Below are positions 44,761 through 56,123 of a stretch of 64,000 bases of DNA, piece after piece; position 1 is the first letter of the stretch, and every line of letters starts with the position of its first letter. Position numbers and translations under genes: made by a program. Source of the stretch: Gnetum montanum. Lineage: Eukaryota > Streptophyta > Gnetopsida > Gnetales > Gnetaceae. The stretch lies in contig MNCI01015933.1 of NCBI GenBank assembly GCA_015680685.1, positions 288,437 to 352,436 on the forward strand, read 5' to 3'. The notes under the pieces were generated by a model. The model had not been told where the DNA came from. It was given only the letters and a program-made list of their open reading frames with translations, and did no database searches.

Positions 44761-46048
44761 TTACTTGTAAAGTTCCTTAGGTCCTTTTTCAACAAGATGT
44801 TCCATTCTTTTATGCCATAAATCAATACCTGAATTTAAATCAATAACTGCAAATGCACTTAATTTCTGCTTTAACATCTTAGCTTCTAACTTATACAACT
44901 TGCTTATTTTAATTCCAAAAGCCAAAAGAGATGAACCATGCAATATTGAACATTTTCCACCTCCAAAGATAATAATTAGTTTTGCATCCTCCAATTCACT
45001 TGCAAAGAAAATATTTTTAGTAACTGTTGGAACATAAGGTACCTTAGGAATTGATTTAATTGCTCCATTTTTAAACTAAATCTTTACCTTTCCATAGCCT
45101 ATAACTTTGCATAAACCATCATTACCCAATCTTACCATTTCGAGATCAAATGATATATACTCACTAAACTAATCAACATGTAAAGTGTAGTGATGAGATG
45201 CACCCAAATCCACATACCATGAATACGTATTAGCATTATCAAAAGATGAGACAACATACAAATCTCCCTCTCGAGCAAGAGGGGCTTGATCACTTTTTGA
45301 TATATTACTCTCTTTGCCCTTTTTAGAGGAGCTTTATAATCTTTCCTTACATGACTAACTTTACCAAAATTCCAACATTTAGGTAGCCTCTTTACAAATT
45401 TTTGAGGCTTATTCTTAAATTGAGGCCTCTTAACAAACTTTGGCTTTACATCATTTTTCATAAATAATACATTATTTTGAGGAGAAGAAGTTTTCCTTCT
45501 TGCTTCCTTAGACAACAATTGATCAATAATATTATCAAAAATAAAGTTGGTAGATGTATTACTTACAACCATCACAAATGTCTCCCATGAATATAGAAGT
45601 GTGTTGAGAAGTGTGATACACTGATCTTTCTCATCCATTTTCACCCCCATAGATTGCAACTAATGGACTAGTGTATTAAAGATATTCAGGTGTTGTGTAA
45701 TGGTAATAATACCTTCAACCATTTTACAATCATAAAATCATTTCTTCAACAACAACTTATTAGGGACTTTGTTTGATACAAAGTTTGCAATTTATCCCAT
45801 AAATCTTTAGTAAAAGAAACATTTGAAACATTAAGCAATATTGAATCTGAAAGACATAAATGAATTATACCTATTGACTTCAGGTTCAACTTTTTCCACT
45901 CTTCATCAAACATTTTATTAGGCTTAACTTCCAAAATTGCACTATGCTAGTCCTTTTCAATGAGGAGAGCCTCCATGTTGATCTTCCATAATTCATAGTT
46001 GGACCCATTGAACTTTTCAATTTCAATTTTGGACAGAGAGCTAGTCAT
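44761..46048 (-). pseudogene. Ty1/copia gag - protease - pre-integrase remnant
   Basis: Start at 46048 (minus) gives MTSSLSKIEIEKFNGSNYEL, the usual copia Gag opening (F-G-x-N-Y-x-x-W). LNVSNVSFTKDLWDKLQTLY follows, then LLNTLLYSWETFVMVV, and a knuckle with CWNFGKVSHVRKDYKA, in which two of the CX2CX4HX4C cysteines are lost. In another frame TWYVDSGASHHY-like residues mark the retropepsin, and DLWHKRMEHLVEKGPKELYK the GAG-pre-integrase segment. There is no integrase core or RT to the left, so the element is truncated at about 44760. Multiple frameshifts. Confidence 0.85.
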
Positions 46049-46095
46049 GATTTTATCTTGCAACTACTTGACAAAATAACAGTGGTCCATGGAAC

Positions 46096-46110
46096 CTGGC
46101 TCTAATACCA
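46096..46110 (-). other. tRNA-Met primer-binding site of the copia element
   Basis: Minus-strand tggtattagagccag, two bases from the LTR end and about 48 bp before the gag ATG. It matches the plant initiator tRNA-Met primer site (tggtatcagagc) with one change. This site is standard for copia-type elements. Confidence 0.85.
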
Positions 46111-46112
46111 AT

Positions 46113-46600
46113 TGTTATTCCCAATTTTTTGCACTAGCATAGTATTAAATTTAAAGAAAGCTGCAAAAATTAAAAAATACACAGAGTTACCTTGGGAAAA
46201 ACCTTCAAGGTGAAAAACCCCAGTGGAAAATCAACTCTTGGATTGTTAGCAATAGCATAGCTTCAAGATTGAAACACAAAGAGAATCAATGAGAACAATG
46301 GAGAAGAATTGCAGGGGAAGATTACAACTTAGGCATTGGCCCTTGTTATGTTATATTGTTGTGTCAAGGATGCTCCCTTAGAGCTCCTTATATATTGCTT
46401 GTGTTACAAAATAAACCCAAAAATAAAAAGGATAAGGTAGTTTATTTTGGTGCGAATAGGTAGAAATATCTGGAAAAAATCAAGAAAGATTTGCCTTCAT
46501 CCATCTTATAGGGTATGCCCTAGCCTTTTCAAAATTTGAAACAGGGCTTATCCATGTGATTTTTCATGATTTCATAGTTAGCTACCAATTTGATTGTAAT
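46113..46600 (-). repeat. 5' LTR of the copia remnant (outer end uncertain)
   Basis: The inner end is tgttattccc at 46113, the reversed CA-end of the LTR, next to the primer site. A TATA box (minus strand caatatataagg, about 46388-46398) is in promoter orientation. The outer end could not be fixed; 46600 is an estimate. No second LTR was found in the window. Confidence 0.65.
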
Positions 46601-47985
46601 CCTCCTAACTTCCTATGTAGACTTAGCATTTGCAAGAATGAAGTTTAAATTTTAGCCAAAATGCTAATGTTATAAATTCAAAATGCTAAAATTTTACTAA
46701 TATTATCAATTTGAAGATTATGAATGTATACCATTAATCTTTTTATGTTACTAGAAATAAAATTTCATCTTTACCATAACTTTCTATTTTAAATAGATTC
46801 GTCAAGATGGAAAAGTCCAACTTTATACCATGTTCTATTATGCTTAAGAAAATTTGAAAGAGCTTTTGACCATAATACAAAATAGTTTTTAATATTATTT
46901 AATTAATAAACTTTACCGTTATGATGCATAGTAATTTCTCAATTAGAAAGGAAAGGATCATGATTTAACAAAGAAATGGGATTATGATTTTAAGCTTTTG
47001 TTAAGATACTAGATTATTTTGTAAGTTACATGATCATGTATCACCTGCTTAAAATATGGTATATCTCTGGTAACCATTACAAATTGAATACATGCCAAGA
47101 GACTTGCAAAATGTCTTGTCGACTTTTCTTTGTAAAAAACCTCTGTTATGAAGTACCACGCATCTCTTAAAAAAGAAAATATAAACACTTTTAAGTTAAA
47201 CTGACATATTTTCTTTCTTACCAAATTCTTAATTTCTGCAAAAGAATTTAATAACTAATGAAGCTGGGTAGAATACCCGCTATGCAATGGTCCGACTTGC
47301 TGAAGGTCTTGAATGTTTAGAATAAGTAATGAAGAGTCTGCAGAAATATTTTAAAAAACAGTGACGATGATTACCTGAGAGTGCCTGCATAGAAGGCTGA
47401 AATAGCAACAAAATAAAAAGATAACCTTGTAAAGGACATATCTATGCAAATATCAAAGAAAGGTAATTGCATGGCTTTTGTACATGGGATTTTAAGCTAA
47501 TCATTACCCATCACAGTATGTAATGAAACTCTCAAATTGACACATCTTTGCTGGGCCATTTTCACTTCGCCGTAACAGGTTTCTTATGAAATCTCCATAT
47601 AAAATGCTTGTACCGGCATGAAAAATACCCATTTTACTTAAAGTGTAGTAGAATCTTAAAGCTCAACTCAATTAACATAATATTTGGCTTGATTGTTTAT
47701 TATGGTTAGGTAATCATCTCGCATATTTAATCCGAGCAGTTACTTAATATACAGTGCTTGTTAAGCACAGAAAGTTAGAGACAACTATGCTTGATGCACC
47801 AGATACTCATCTCTTTGATGTATAATGCTTTACCAGATTTTTAAGAAACCAGTTACTTGCATATTTAACCGTTAGACAGTTACAGTGCAAGTTATGCTAC
47901 CTCGGTAAGAGATGTGCATGATTAAGAACATTAACCGATAAGAGCAGAAACGGGTATATTTATCAAAAAAGTTCTCAACTGCCTT
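46601..47985. other. AT-rich non-repetitive stretch
   Basis: No transposon signature, no long open frame with recognisable residues. Composition differs from the surrounding gypsy DNA. It may be downstream flanking sequence of the gene-like locus at 47986-49823. Confidence 0.4.
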
Positions 47986-49823
47986 TTAGACATCAAAATT
48001 ACAGAAGTAGATACAAGATTGCGAAGCAGACACGCAGGCACTTAGTTTCTTCCCATATTGTTACAATATTCAAAACATGGAGGATCCCTAAGTAGTACCT
48101 GAACTCGGCAGAAGCAGTTTGGATCTTGGCCTGAAATTGCAGGTGCAGATGCAGATACAGGCGAAGATACATAAGGTTTTTGTGCTACAGCGCTGGGTGC
48201 CAGGGGAGGATACATTACATCAGCGCAAGGGCGAGGACCTCCTTCAGCAACAATTTCCAGTGGCACAGGATAATGCACACACGAACGACCAAATCTACCA
48301 TTGTTGGCATCATCGTCTCCTGATATTGCAGGTGCAGCAACTTCATTCCAACGAGGAAGTTTTTATGTACATCTGGGCATGGATAAGGAGCTCCCTCTGC
48401 GATAATCTCAATTGGCACAGGATGGTGCACGCATCGTTTACAGACACCTCTGACAACAACATAGTCTTTTGCTGCTGCTGCTCCATGAAACCCCACCAAT
48501 ATTGCCTCTGCAAAAATGCCCAGAATACACCTGATTTGTCAGGAATTGACAATGACTTTTATTAAATATCAAAATACAAGTGCTAATATTGTTAATTAGA
48601 AAAGGCTTGAATATCTATAGAAGGTGAATTGTTAAATATTGTCAATTATTAAAGATCTTAGAATGACTTTCCAAGAAAGTTTTGAAAGGTCTAAATCAAA
48701 TCTCAAGATTACTTTAGAAAAGTTAGAGTAGAGTTGGAGAAACCATGAGACATCCATAGATTGATTTATAGATCGCTTGGTTGCTGTGTAAGCAACCACA
48801 TGTATTTTATATATCGCTTGGTTGCTGTGTAAGCAACCACATGTATTTATTGTAATGAAGATTAATAGAATTGCATTACCTGATCTGCTTTGGTAAGGGG
48901 TTGAGAGTCACTTTCTGTTTTATTATTTTTGTAATAATGACATATTTTTGTAATAATGACATCAGATGTGTGGTTGATTTTTCTGGTTTATTGTGGTATT
49001 GTTTTTTCCTGATTTCTTAACCTCAGTTTTTCCAACATGATTGCCATAAACAGTCTAGGAATTAGTGCATTCTTTAAAGGAAGATTTAGAGTTGTGGGTC
49101 TCGCTGTAATTTCAGAAAAATTTAGCCATGAACATAGCTGTTTCCTAACGCCATTGTCATGGCTTTCCCAGCTTCCCAGATGACATTGTTAATGGGTAAA
49201 TGAAAGGCATAGAAGGGAAACACAAAAAATAAAGCATATCACATAACATTGGTAATGGGTAAATGCGCAGGAGAGAAGTTAGCGAATAAATCATTTCAGC
49301 GCATCCATAGCATATATTAACGGCGTATGAAATCCAAAACGCAATTTATGAGAACACAAAGCATTAGCCTAACAAAGTGCTACAGAACCATAATCTGAGT
49401 TATCCCTCTCTTGGTAAAAATACTGCACAAATAGCCTCAATCATTCTCAAAACTCAAGATAAACACAGGACATCAGTGATTATAACAAAAAAAAGTCGGG
49501 CAAGACAAAACTGTCGGAACACTGGAACTGTTGTGTAAAAACTCAACAGTTCCTAACTAAGATCTTAAAGTAATCCCAGGAAAAAAAATTTCTGTAACAC
49601 TAACAAAATAGACCAGATTTGCAGAAAAGAAAACAAAAGAAACCCACAACATCACTAACACAGCAGATGACAGGATAAGACGGTACACGAAAAAGAAATG
49701 AAAAGGACGGAATATCATTGAGGAATGAAAGAACAAAAAGAAGAAAAAACCACATGAAATGAGAAAGCATACCACTGAAGTTTCGCAACCAAAAAGTTCA
49801 CTCCCCTTCTAGCAAAAGATGCA
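47986..49823 (-). CDS. Possible host gene: cysteine-containing protein with duplicated module (unrecognised)
   Basis: The only candidate host gene. On minus, a TATA box (49847-49854) precedes a CT-rich leader, then intron-like AT-rich sequence and an acceptor catttttgcag before 48528. The last exon (48528-48042) reads AILVGFHGAAAAKDYVVV, which could end a signal peptide. Two copies of a module follow: CVHHPVPIEIIAEGAPYPC (then PDVH) and CVHYPVPLEIVAEGGPRPC (then ADVM), each trailed by AAPAISGDD- or SAPAISGQD-type residues. The exon ends with CFCRVQ...CFEYCNN and a stop at 48042. The modules lie in different frames: one base appears missing near 48365. The first coding exon is undetermined (an ATG at about 49763 opens a hydrophobic stretch). 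I do not recognise the family; a secreted peptide precursor is a guess. Pseudogene status is possible. Confidence 0.45.
48772..48853. repeat. 41-bp tandem duplication containing a hairpin
   Basis: Two near-identical units starting atcgcttggttgctgtgt at 48772 and 48813. Each contains ggttgct-gtgta-agcaacc, a 7-bp stem with a 5-base loop. It lies in the presumed intron of the minus-strand locus. Confidence 0.85.
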
Positions 49824-49846
49824 TGGATTGTGGTGACGCTACCGTG

Positions 49847-49854
49847 TATTTATA
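49847..49854 (-). promoter_or_regulatory. TATA box of the minus-strand gene-like locus
   Basis: TATAAATA read on minus within gggctataaatacacgg, about 25-30 bp ahead of a CT-rich leader starting near 49820. No transposon LTR surrounds it. Confidence 0.5.
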
Positions 49855-49869
49855 GCCCTAGGGCAGCAC

Positions 49870-50442
49870 TCTCTTAACCATCCATTAATTAGGGAAGGCG
49901 AATCCGCCGTTAATGAAAATGAGGCTAATAATTAGGTGTGACAAGGTTTCCCTCGTGGAAATACAAGGAAGATGGTTTAATTATTCAAAGACATTAGGAT
50001 TTGGTACCATGGGCGGTGATCATGGATCCACCAATTAATGGAGCCTCACTGCCGTCAACGGAAAAAAGGATGTAATAATAGAAGTGGTGCAACATTTACC
50101 AAAGATCCATCAGGATGTTTTACTTGTTAAAACCGTGGCCTTAGTCAAGTCAAATGTAACTTGTTAAAACCTTGAGCAGCAAGACAAATGTAAATGGTGC
50201 TAATAATTATGGTGTTTGCTTCCGAAGAATATAACTTATTAATATTTTAATTATCACAACCATGTTGAGATTTATGATCATATAAACACCCTAGTAGTAA
50301 CAAATATGTGTAAGAATTTTTCATCATTAACCAACTACCTACATGCTAAAGTAACTTTCAATGTAACAATGACTACTACTAAAAGAGTTAAAGTGGAGTA
50401 CAATAAGTATATTGAAAGTAATTGGAGTAATAATTAGGCTGT
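49870..50442. other. Probable upstream flank, no gene seen
   Basis: Moderately AT-rich. Contains ttaattaatgg-type short repeats (49890-50045) and otherwise nothing recognised. If the locus to the left is a real gene, its promoter lies here. Confidence 0.35.
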
Positions 50443-50450
50443 GTATACAC

Positions 50451-50843
50451 CAATGTTTCATAGGTCCAAGGGATGCAAGGACGTGGACATGCTGGGATAA
50501 ATCTCCAAACGTGTTTGGGGATGGGATGGGGTTTTAGGAACACTATGGGGACGTGATGAGCAATAGTTTTATGTAGATTAGATTATGTTTAAAAGCATAT
50601 CAGATTATGGATAAACTTGTTGTAGATTGTGATTTATTAGGTTTTTACTATAATTTTGACCATTAAACATTTTCAAAACATTTTGCAAGAAAGAAAATAG
50701 CTATAAGGAGGATATAAAATGTATTTTGACATATTATAATGTGCACCACATCCCACGTGTGTCTTGGGATGTTTTGGGACACATCCTCGTCCCAGGACAT
50801 CCTAGATGTGAAATTTTTCATGGGTACACATCTCTACGCACTG
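50451..50843. mobile_element. Non-autonomous hAT-like element (MITE-type)
   Basis: A 393-bp segment. The ends read CAATGTTTCATAGG (50451) and, reversed, CAGTGCGTAGAGATG (to 50843). The 8 bases outside are gtatacac (50443-50450) and gtatatac (50844-50851), a 7 of 8 match fitting the 8-bp duplication typical of hAT elements. Subterminal regions share ggatgt/ggacgtgg/cttgggat motifs in inverted orientation. There is no coding sequence inside. Assignment to hAT rests on duplication length and the CA(A/G)TG ends only. Confidence 0.45.
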
Positions 50844-50851
50844 GTATATAC

Positions 50852-51002
50852 ATAAAAAATATAAACCTTATTTCAACAATGCTCAAATTTTTCTATAACA
50901 AGGTAGCATTGGTGTATTAGATGAAATAGGCTAAAGTGTAATAAAAAACTATCTAGAAATATTTAGTAACATCATTAGGAAAATAGACAATGAATCATCT
51001 TT
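50852..51002. other. Short AT-rich flank before element 5
   Basis: Nothing recognised. The last five bases (tcttt) would be the target duplication of element 5 if its LTR starts at 51003, but the other copy is not in the window. Confidence 0.4.
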
Positions 51003-51804
51003 TGTCAGGCCCCAATATCCGAGCCCATGATGCATTATCGGATATCTGATATTGCAGGATGCATGCCAACCTATAAATACAACACTTGGGCACACAATTC
51101 ATCTATTCCACTTAGTTGTAGCGAAGTTCTTCTAGATTTTCCTTGTGAGAGCTAGAATATTTTCAGAGTGCCCGCAGTAGGAGTCAAAGAAGTGTATAGA
51201 TCTTTATTCAAGCACTATTGTACTTGAGCACTTCAGCGTGGACAACAATAAAGATGACCTTTTTTAGTAAAACCTTATAGCACTTGGAATAGATTAATTG
51301 TTTCCTTATGTATTTATTATTTATGCAATCTCCTTTAATGAATTTTAATTAAGCAATTAATATTGACTAAATAGCAAACATAAGCACGAGGACTTCAGGC
51401 ATATGTTTAACACTTGGTAACCCTAGTAGCACTTAATGCTTGGTAATCTAGTGATGCTATTATGTGTTCAATATGTGTACAAAAAGTGGAAAAAAATGCC
51501 TATATTAGGATAAGTTAAGTGTTAGCTAGTTATTAGATTAGTTAAGCATTCAATTACTTTATTCTTGTTCTTAGGTGACTTAATCCATAAAAGACAAAAT
51601 GATAAAAACTAGATGCCTCAGTTACACTTAACCATACACCTGCACTTCACAAGTGGAACTGGGAAGACAATGAATGTAATAGTTAGATTCACATTCTTGA
51701 AACCGATGTACTTAGTGAGCTAAAGTCTATGAAATTCAACTAGATTGCTTAGTGAACACTAGTGATTCATATGGTTGGGTGTAGGGACTACTCATTATTC
51801 ATCA
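51003..51804 (+). repeat. 5' LTR of element 5
   Basis: Starts near tgtcaggccccaatatcc and ends attattcatca. Contains a TATA box (cctataaataca near 51071), the agaatattttcagagtgcccgc block shared with the LTRs of elements 1 and 2, and the terminal gattcatatggttgggtgtaggg segment. The start is inferred from length (compare 800 bp in element 4) and the TG end. Confidence 0.75.
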
Positions 51805-51805
51805 T

Positions 51806-51823
51806 TGGCACCATTGTCGAGGA
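51806..51823 (+). other. tRNA-Asp primer-binding site, element 5
   Basis: tggcaccattgtcgagga one base after the LTR. A degenerate version of the tRNA-Asp complement, equivalent to 24193-24210. Confidence 0.85.
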
Positions 51824-51934
51824 CTTTAGTTAGCTACATGCGCTATCTAGGAGTTAGTAAAAATTATTCAAATTTTTGTAACAAGCCTTAAGGTTGCAAT
51901 AATTCAAAATAATTATTATTATTATAAACACACA

Positions 51935-54529
51935 TTGGTATTTTCTCCCAATCTAAAGTTTTCTTCTTCTCACAAGGATGATTCTTTGCCCAAGTTGGAG
52001 CATACATCCAATCAACAAAGGAATGAAATGTCAAATCCGCTAGTACCTGAACAATGCAGAGTAGTATATACTTATCCTTATGAGTATGTGCAGACTTCAC
52101 CTTCATCTTACATTAGGATGAATAGTTGCAATGGAGGAACATGGAGGGCAACATTGTGTTGCTGCCTGATCGACTAGTTCATGCAATGCTATACCAAACT
52201 CTTATGAGGTTGGGCAACCAAGGGTTCAATGCTAAATATGTTGTGTAGGACCATGACTATCAGGATTACCATCCCACCAAGGCATAATGCAAAAGAGATA
52301 GGCAAAAGGAGAGGTACTATGAAGCTTTGAAGTGGAAACAATTCAATAATCCATTGTTCTTACTAAGCCAAAAAGATAGTGAGGATCCCTTATCTAGGGA
52401 TTCTCAATTCATTCACTCTCCTTTCTTTAGCTTTGATGAATGGGGCTTGAACCAAAATTTATAATCCACTATAAACAATCCTAGTTCAGGAAAGAATAGG
52501 TTCCATGATCATGGGAGATTCAAAGATGGGAATCATGGTAGGGACGAGGACAAGCATCATGATGATGATCATGGTCATGACCATAAAAGAGAGGGCAGAA
52601 GGCACTATGGTGATGCTATTCCTTCTTCCTCTTCATCTTCATCATCCTCTTCTTCCTCCTCTAGCTCTAATTGAAGCTATAGAGGACATGATTGTGATGG
52701 AGGTGATCGACGGGAGATTGTAGGGCCTACCGGACTAGTCAAGACTAGGGGCGTGGAAAATTAAGGAAGGCCCACCACCAAGAAATAAGGGACAATAGAG
52801 GACATCATGGCCATCACAAAAGCTATCATTATGATGAGCCTTTACTTGTAACTTGAAACATGCTAAATATTGTAGAGGTAGTGAGAATTTCAACAAGGCA
52901 TGTGAAAGATAGTAGAATTAAGCAATTGGATATGAACAATATCCCAAAGTTCGAAGGGGAATACAACTCAAATTTTCATAACCATCTTCAAGCCTTTCAT
53001 GATGCCTGTGCCTTACAGTGTGGAGAACAAACGGCACAAATTAAAGTTGTTCCCAAGGATGTTCATCAAGGAAGTTGAAAGTTGGGTATCAGTCCTTAGA
53101 GCTAGAATCAATCCACAAATGAAGTACAATGCTTAAGCTCTTTAATGATAGGTATCAAATGTACTCCCAAGTGTCCAACTTGAGAAAGGATATCCAAGGT
53201 TGGAAATAAAGAACACATGAACCCTTGGACATAGCCATGGGTAGGTACTATTCCCTCTTACACCAATGTCCTAGCCATGGTTATTCTTAAAGGGAGTAGC
53301 TTTGCCATATTGTAGATGGACTCCACACAAAAACATGGAGAACTCTTGGGGTTTATGCCCAAGGAAGGCTTTTAAAATTAAGGGTTCATCAAATTCAAAG
53401 GCTAATAGAGCAAGTTGCCAAGGAAGAAGGAGTTGAGAAAAAGGAAAAGTGCCAAGGAGTACAACCAGGACCCTTCCATCCACAAAAGGGAGGTTCGATT
53501 CTATGACAATGAGGAGGAGGTGTCACTAAATGAGGTGGTGTAGTGGAAGACCTTGCCAATTCAAAAATATATTTTTGAAATTTTGGCCAAGGTAGACCAA
53601 ATGTGGAACTCTTTGGATGAAAAGTTCCAAATTGCTCTAAAAATAGTAGATGAAACCAAAGAGCAAAATAGTGATTGTGACCGCAGAAGAAGGAAGGAAG
53701 CTAAATGTGCCTACTAAAGGCGTAAGGGCAAGGCTACTGTAGTAGAGGAGGTTGTGGACTCTAAATCAGATGATGATGGTTGATGTGACATCTACCACTA
53801 TGAAAATCCTAAGGGATGTTGCCTTGTTATGTCACACTTGTAGGATTCTAGGATGTATGCTATAAATCCTAGATTAGCCAGAAGGCAAGCATCCATAATG
53901 TTGTCTTATCCTCAAGGAAATTCCAAGATGTTCCACCAACAACAAGATTACTATCTGAGTGGAGCTCCACCACAACTTTATGACTAGTATCAACAATGGC
54001 AGCACCCACAATTATGGGGGATGCCACCACCAAGGCAACAATACCCTTATCGGTAACCTAATCCATATGGGTACTATGTTCAGTAACCCATTTCTTCACG
54101 TGACTCTTCTAGTCACAGTTCATTCTAGCATCACTACTACCCTTCTAAATATTACAAAGCTCAATCTTCAAGAGGAGAATCCCCATTTCCTCATCACCCT
54201 TTTCATCCTTTTACACATGTCCCTCCACCCTCAACCCAGTTACCACCTACTCCATCAATGTAAGGCAAAGTTCTAGCCCAACTGCAATAACATAACACCA
54301 CAAGGGTTGTTAACTTATAGCCAGCTCCTCAGCCGAGTGGTTCAAAAAAAATCCCAAAAAGACCATTCTTTCGAACCAATAGTCCTTCAAAGCCCTCACA
54401 AACATGCATAGCTAATAACCCTAGTTCTTACTCATCCTCTATATCTACATCCTTTAAGTCCCCTTCAAGAGAAACACCCCCCAAAGTGAATACCATCATG
54501 TTAACCCATGCGGTAACTGATTTGGAAGT
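51935..54529 (+). pseudogene. gag: Athila-like gag, element 5, decayed
   Basis: The N-terminal frame MVFSPNLKFSSSHKDD... leads to LVPEQCRVVYTYPYEYV as in the other copies, then frameshifts. The core at 52860-53250 reads KFEGEYNSNFHNHLQAFHDA. The knuckle at 53784 reads CDIYHYENPKGCC, in which the second Cys and the His are replaced, so zinc binding is lost. A Pro/Gln-rich linker follows (53930-54480), and VNTIMLTHAVTD is the last recognisable segment before the element 4 junction. Confidence 0.8.
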
Positions 54530-55292
54530 TGATGAGTGGTGAGGTACCCCTACACTCAACCATACGAATACGAGCGTTTCACATGTGATCCAGTTGAACT
54601 CCAAGGACTAAGTGCTTATGCACCTTAATGGAACACTCAAGGTTAATCAATCATTGTCCTCCCAAAATTACTTGTATTGTCACGGTTGTATGGTTAAGTA
54701 AGCTTGAGGTATATGATTTTTTATAGCTTTTATCTTTTTAATGTCTAATACTAATAAGGGAAGGTAAAGAGAACTAAGTGACTAACTTACATTAACTATT
54801 CACTAACTAAGTTCTAATTGTTCCTAACACCAGTATCCGTTCCCACTTGCCGTACACATCCTGAACCAGTGCAACGATGTTGGGATTACCAAATGCTAGT
54901 CATTACTGGGTTACCAAGCGCTACACGCATGCTCGAAGCGGTCGTACTGAGTGTACTTAACTAAGAGAGTCAAAGGTTCAGAGGGAGATTAATTAACTAG
55001 GAAATAATTAAACATTCAACAATAATTAATTACTAATTAGCTTAATCCGTATGCTGCAAGGTTTATCATAAAGTTCATCTTTATTGCTATACACAAATGT
55101 GTGCTTAGGTACAATTTGCTCGAATAAAGATCTGTTCACTCTATGACTCCTACTGCGGGCACACAAAAATTATTCTAACTCTGGAATGGTAAAACTGCAA
55201 GATTTTGGCTAAGGGTCTAAGTCTAACTATCTTGAACAAGGGAAGCTACCTCTTATTTATAAAAGATGATGCAAGATGCAATATCTCGTACG
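54530..55292 (-). repeat. 3' LTR of element 4, cut by the assembly gap
   Basis: Begins (reversed) at tgatgagtggtgaggtaccc and is colinear with 61662-62420. The last part, upstream of the TATA box, is inside the N run. By comparison about 40 bp of the LTR are hidden. Confidence 0.9.
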
Positions 55293-56123
55293 NNNNNNNN
55301 NNNNNNNNNNNNNNNNNNNNNNNNNNNNNNNNNNNNNNNNNNNNNNNNNNNNNNNNNNNNNNNNNNNNNNNNNNNNNNNNNNNNNNNNNNNNNNNNNNNN
55401 NNNNNNNNNNNNNNNNNNNNNNNNNNNNNNNNNNNNNNNNNNNNNNNNNNNNNNNNNNNNNNNNNNNNNNNNNNNNNNNNNNNNNNNNNNNNNNNNNNNN
55501 NNNNNNNNNNNNNNNNNNNNNNNNNNNNNNNNNNNNNNNNNNNNNNNNNNNNNNNNNNNNNNNNNNNNNNNNNNNNNNNNNNNNNNNNNNNNNNNNNNNN
55601 NNNNNNNNNNNNNNNNNNNNNNNNNNNNNNNNNNNNNNNNNNNNNNNNNNNNNNNNNNNNNNNNNNNNNNNNNNNNNNNNNNNNNNNNNNNNNNNNNNNN
55701 NNNNNNNNNNNNNNNNNNNNNNNNNNNNNNNNNNNNNNNNNNNNNNNNNNNNNNNNNNNNNNNNNNNNNNNNNNNNNNNNNNNNNNNNNNNNNNNNNNNN
55801 NNNNNNNNNNNNNNNNNNNNNNNNNNNNNNNNNNNNNNNNNNNNNNNNNNNNNNNNNNNNNNNNNNNNNNNNNNNNNNNNNNNNNNNNNNNNNNNNNNNN
55901 NNNNNNNNNNNNNNNNNNNNNNNNNNNNNNNNNNNNNNNNNNNNNNNNNNNNNNNNNNNNNNNNNNNNNNNNNNNNNNNNNNNNNNNNNNNNNNNNNNNN
56001 NNNNNNNNNNNNNNNNNNNNNNNNNNNNNNNNNNNNNNNNNNNNNNNNNNNNNNNNNNNNNNNNNNNNNNNNNNNNNNNNNNNNNNNNNNNNNNNNNNNN
56101 NNNNNNNNNNNNNNNNNNNNNNN
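55293..56123. other. Assembly gap (N run, 831 bases)
   Basis: Unknown sequence inside element 4. It should contain the LTR start (minus sense), the polypurine tract and part of the 3' region, possibly any ORF3. The stated size may be arbitrary. Confidence 0.95.

Larger units (their letters stand above)
51003..54529 (+). mobile_element. Element 5: Athila-like retrotransposon, 5' part only
   Basis: An 802-bp LTR, tRNA-Asp primer site and a decayed gag on plus. The element stops at 54529 in the middle of the pre-protease segment (VMLTHAVTD equivalent), where element 4 lies in the opposite direction. No continuation of pol is found on the far side of element 4 at 62462, so the remainder was lost before or during insertion. 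Confidence 0.8.

Noticed and set aside
48119-48565. 148-codon plus-strand frame as a gene
   Set aside because: Antisense to the duplicated module, which is the strand with TATA, acceptor site and repeated protein pattern; the Gln-rich plus frame mirrors it.
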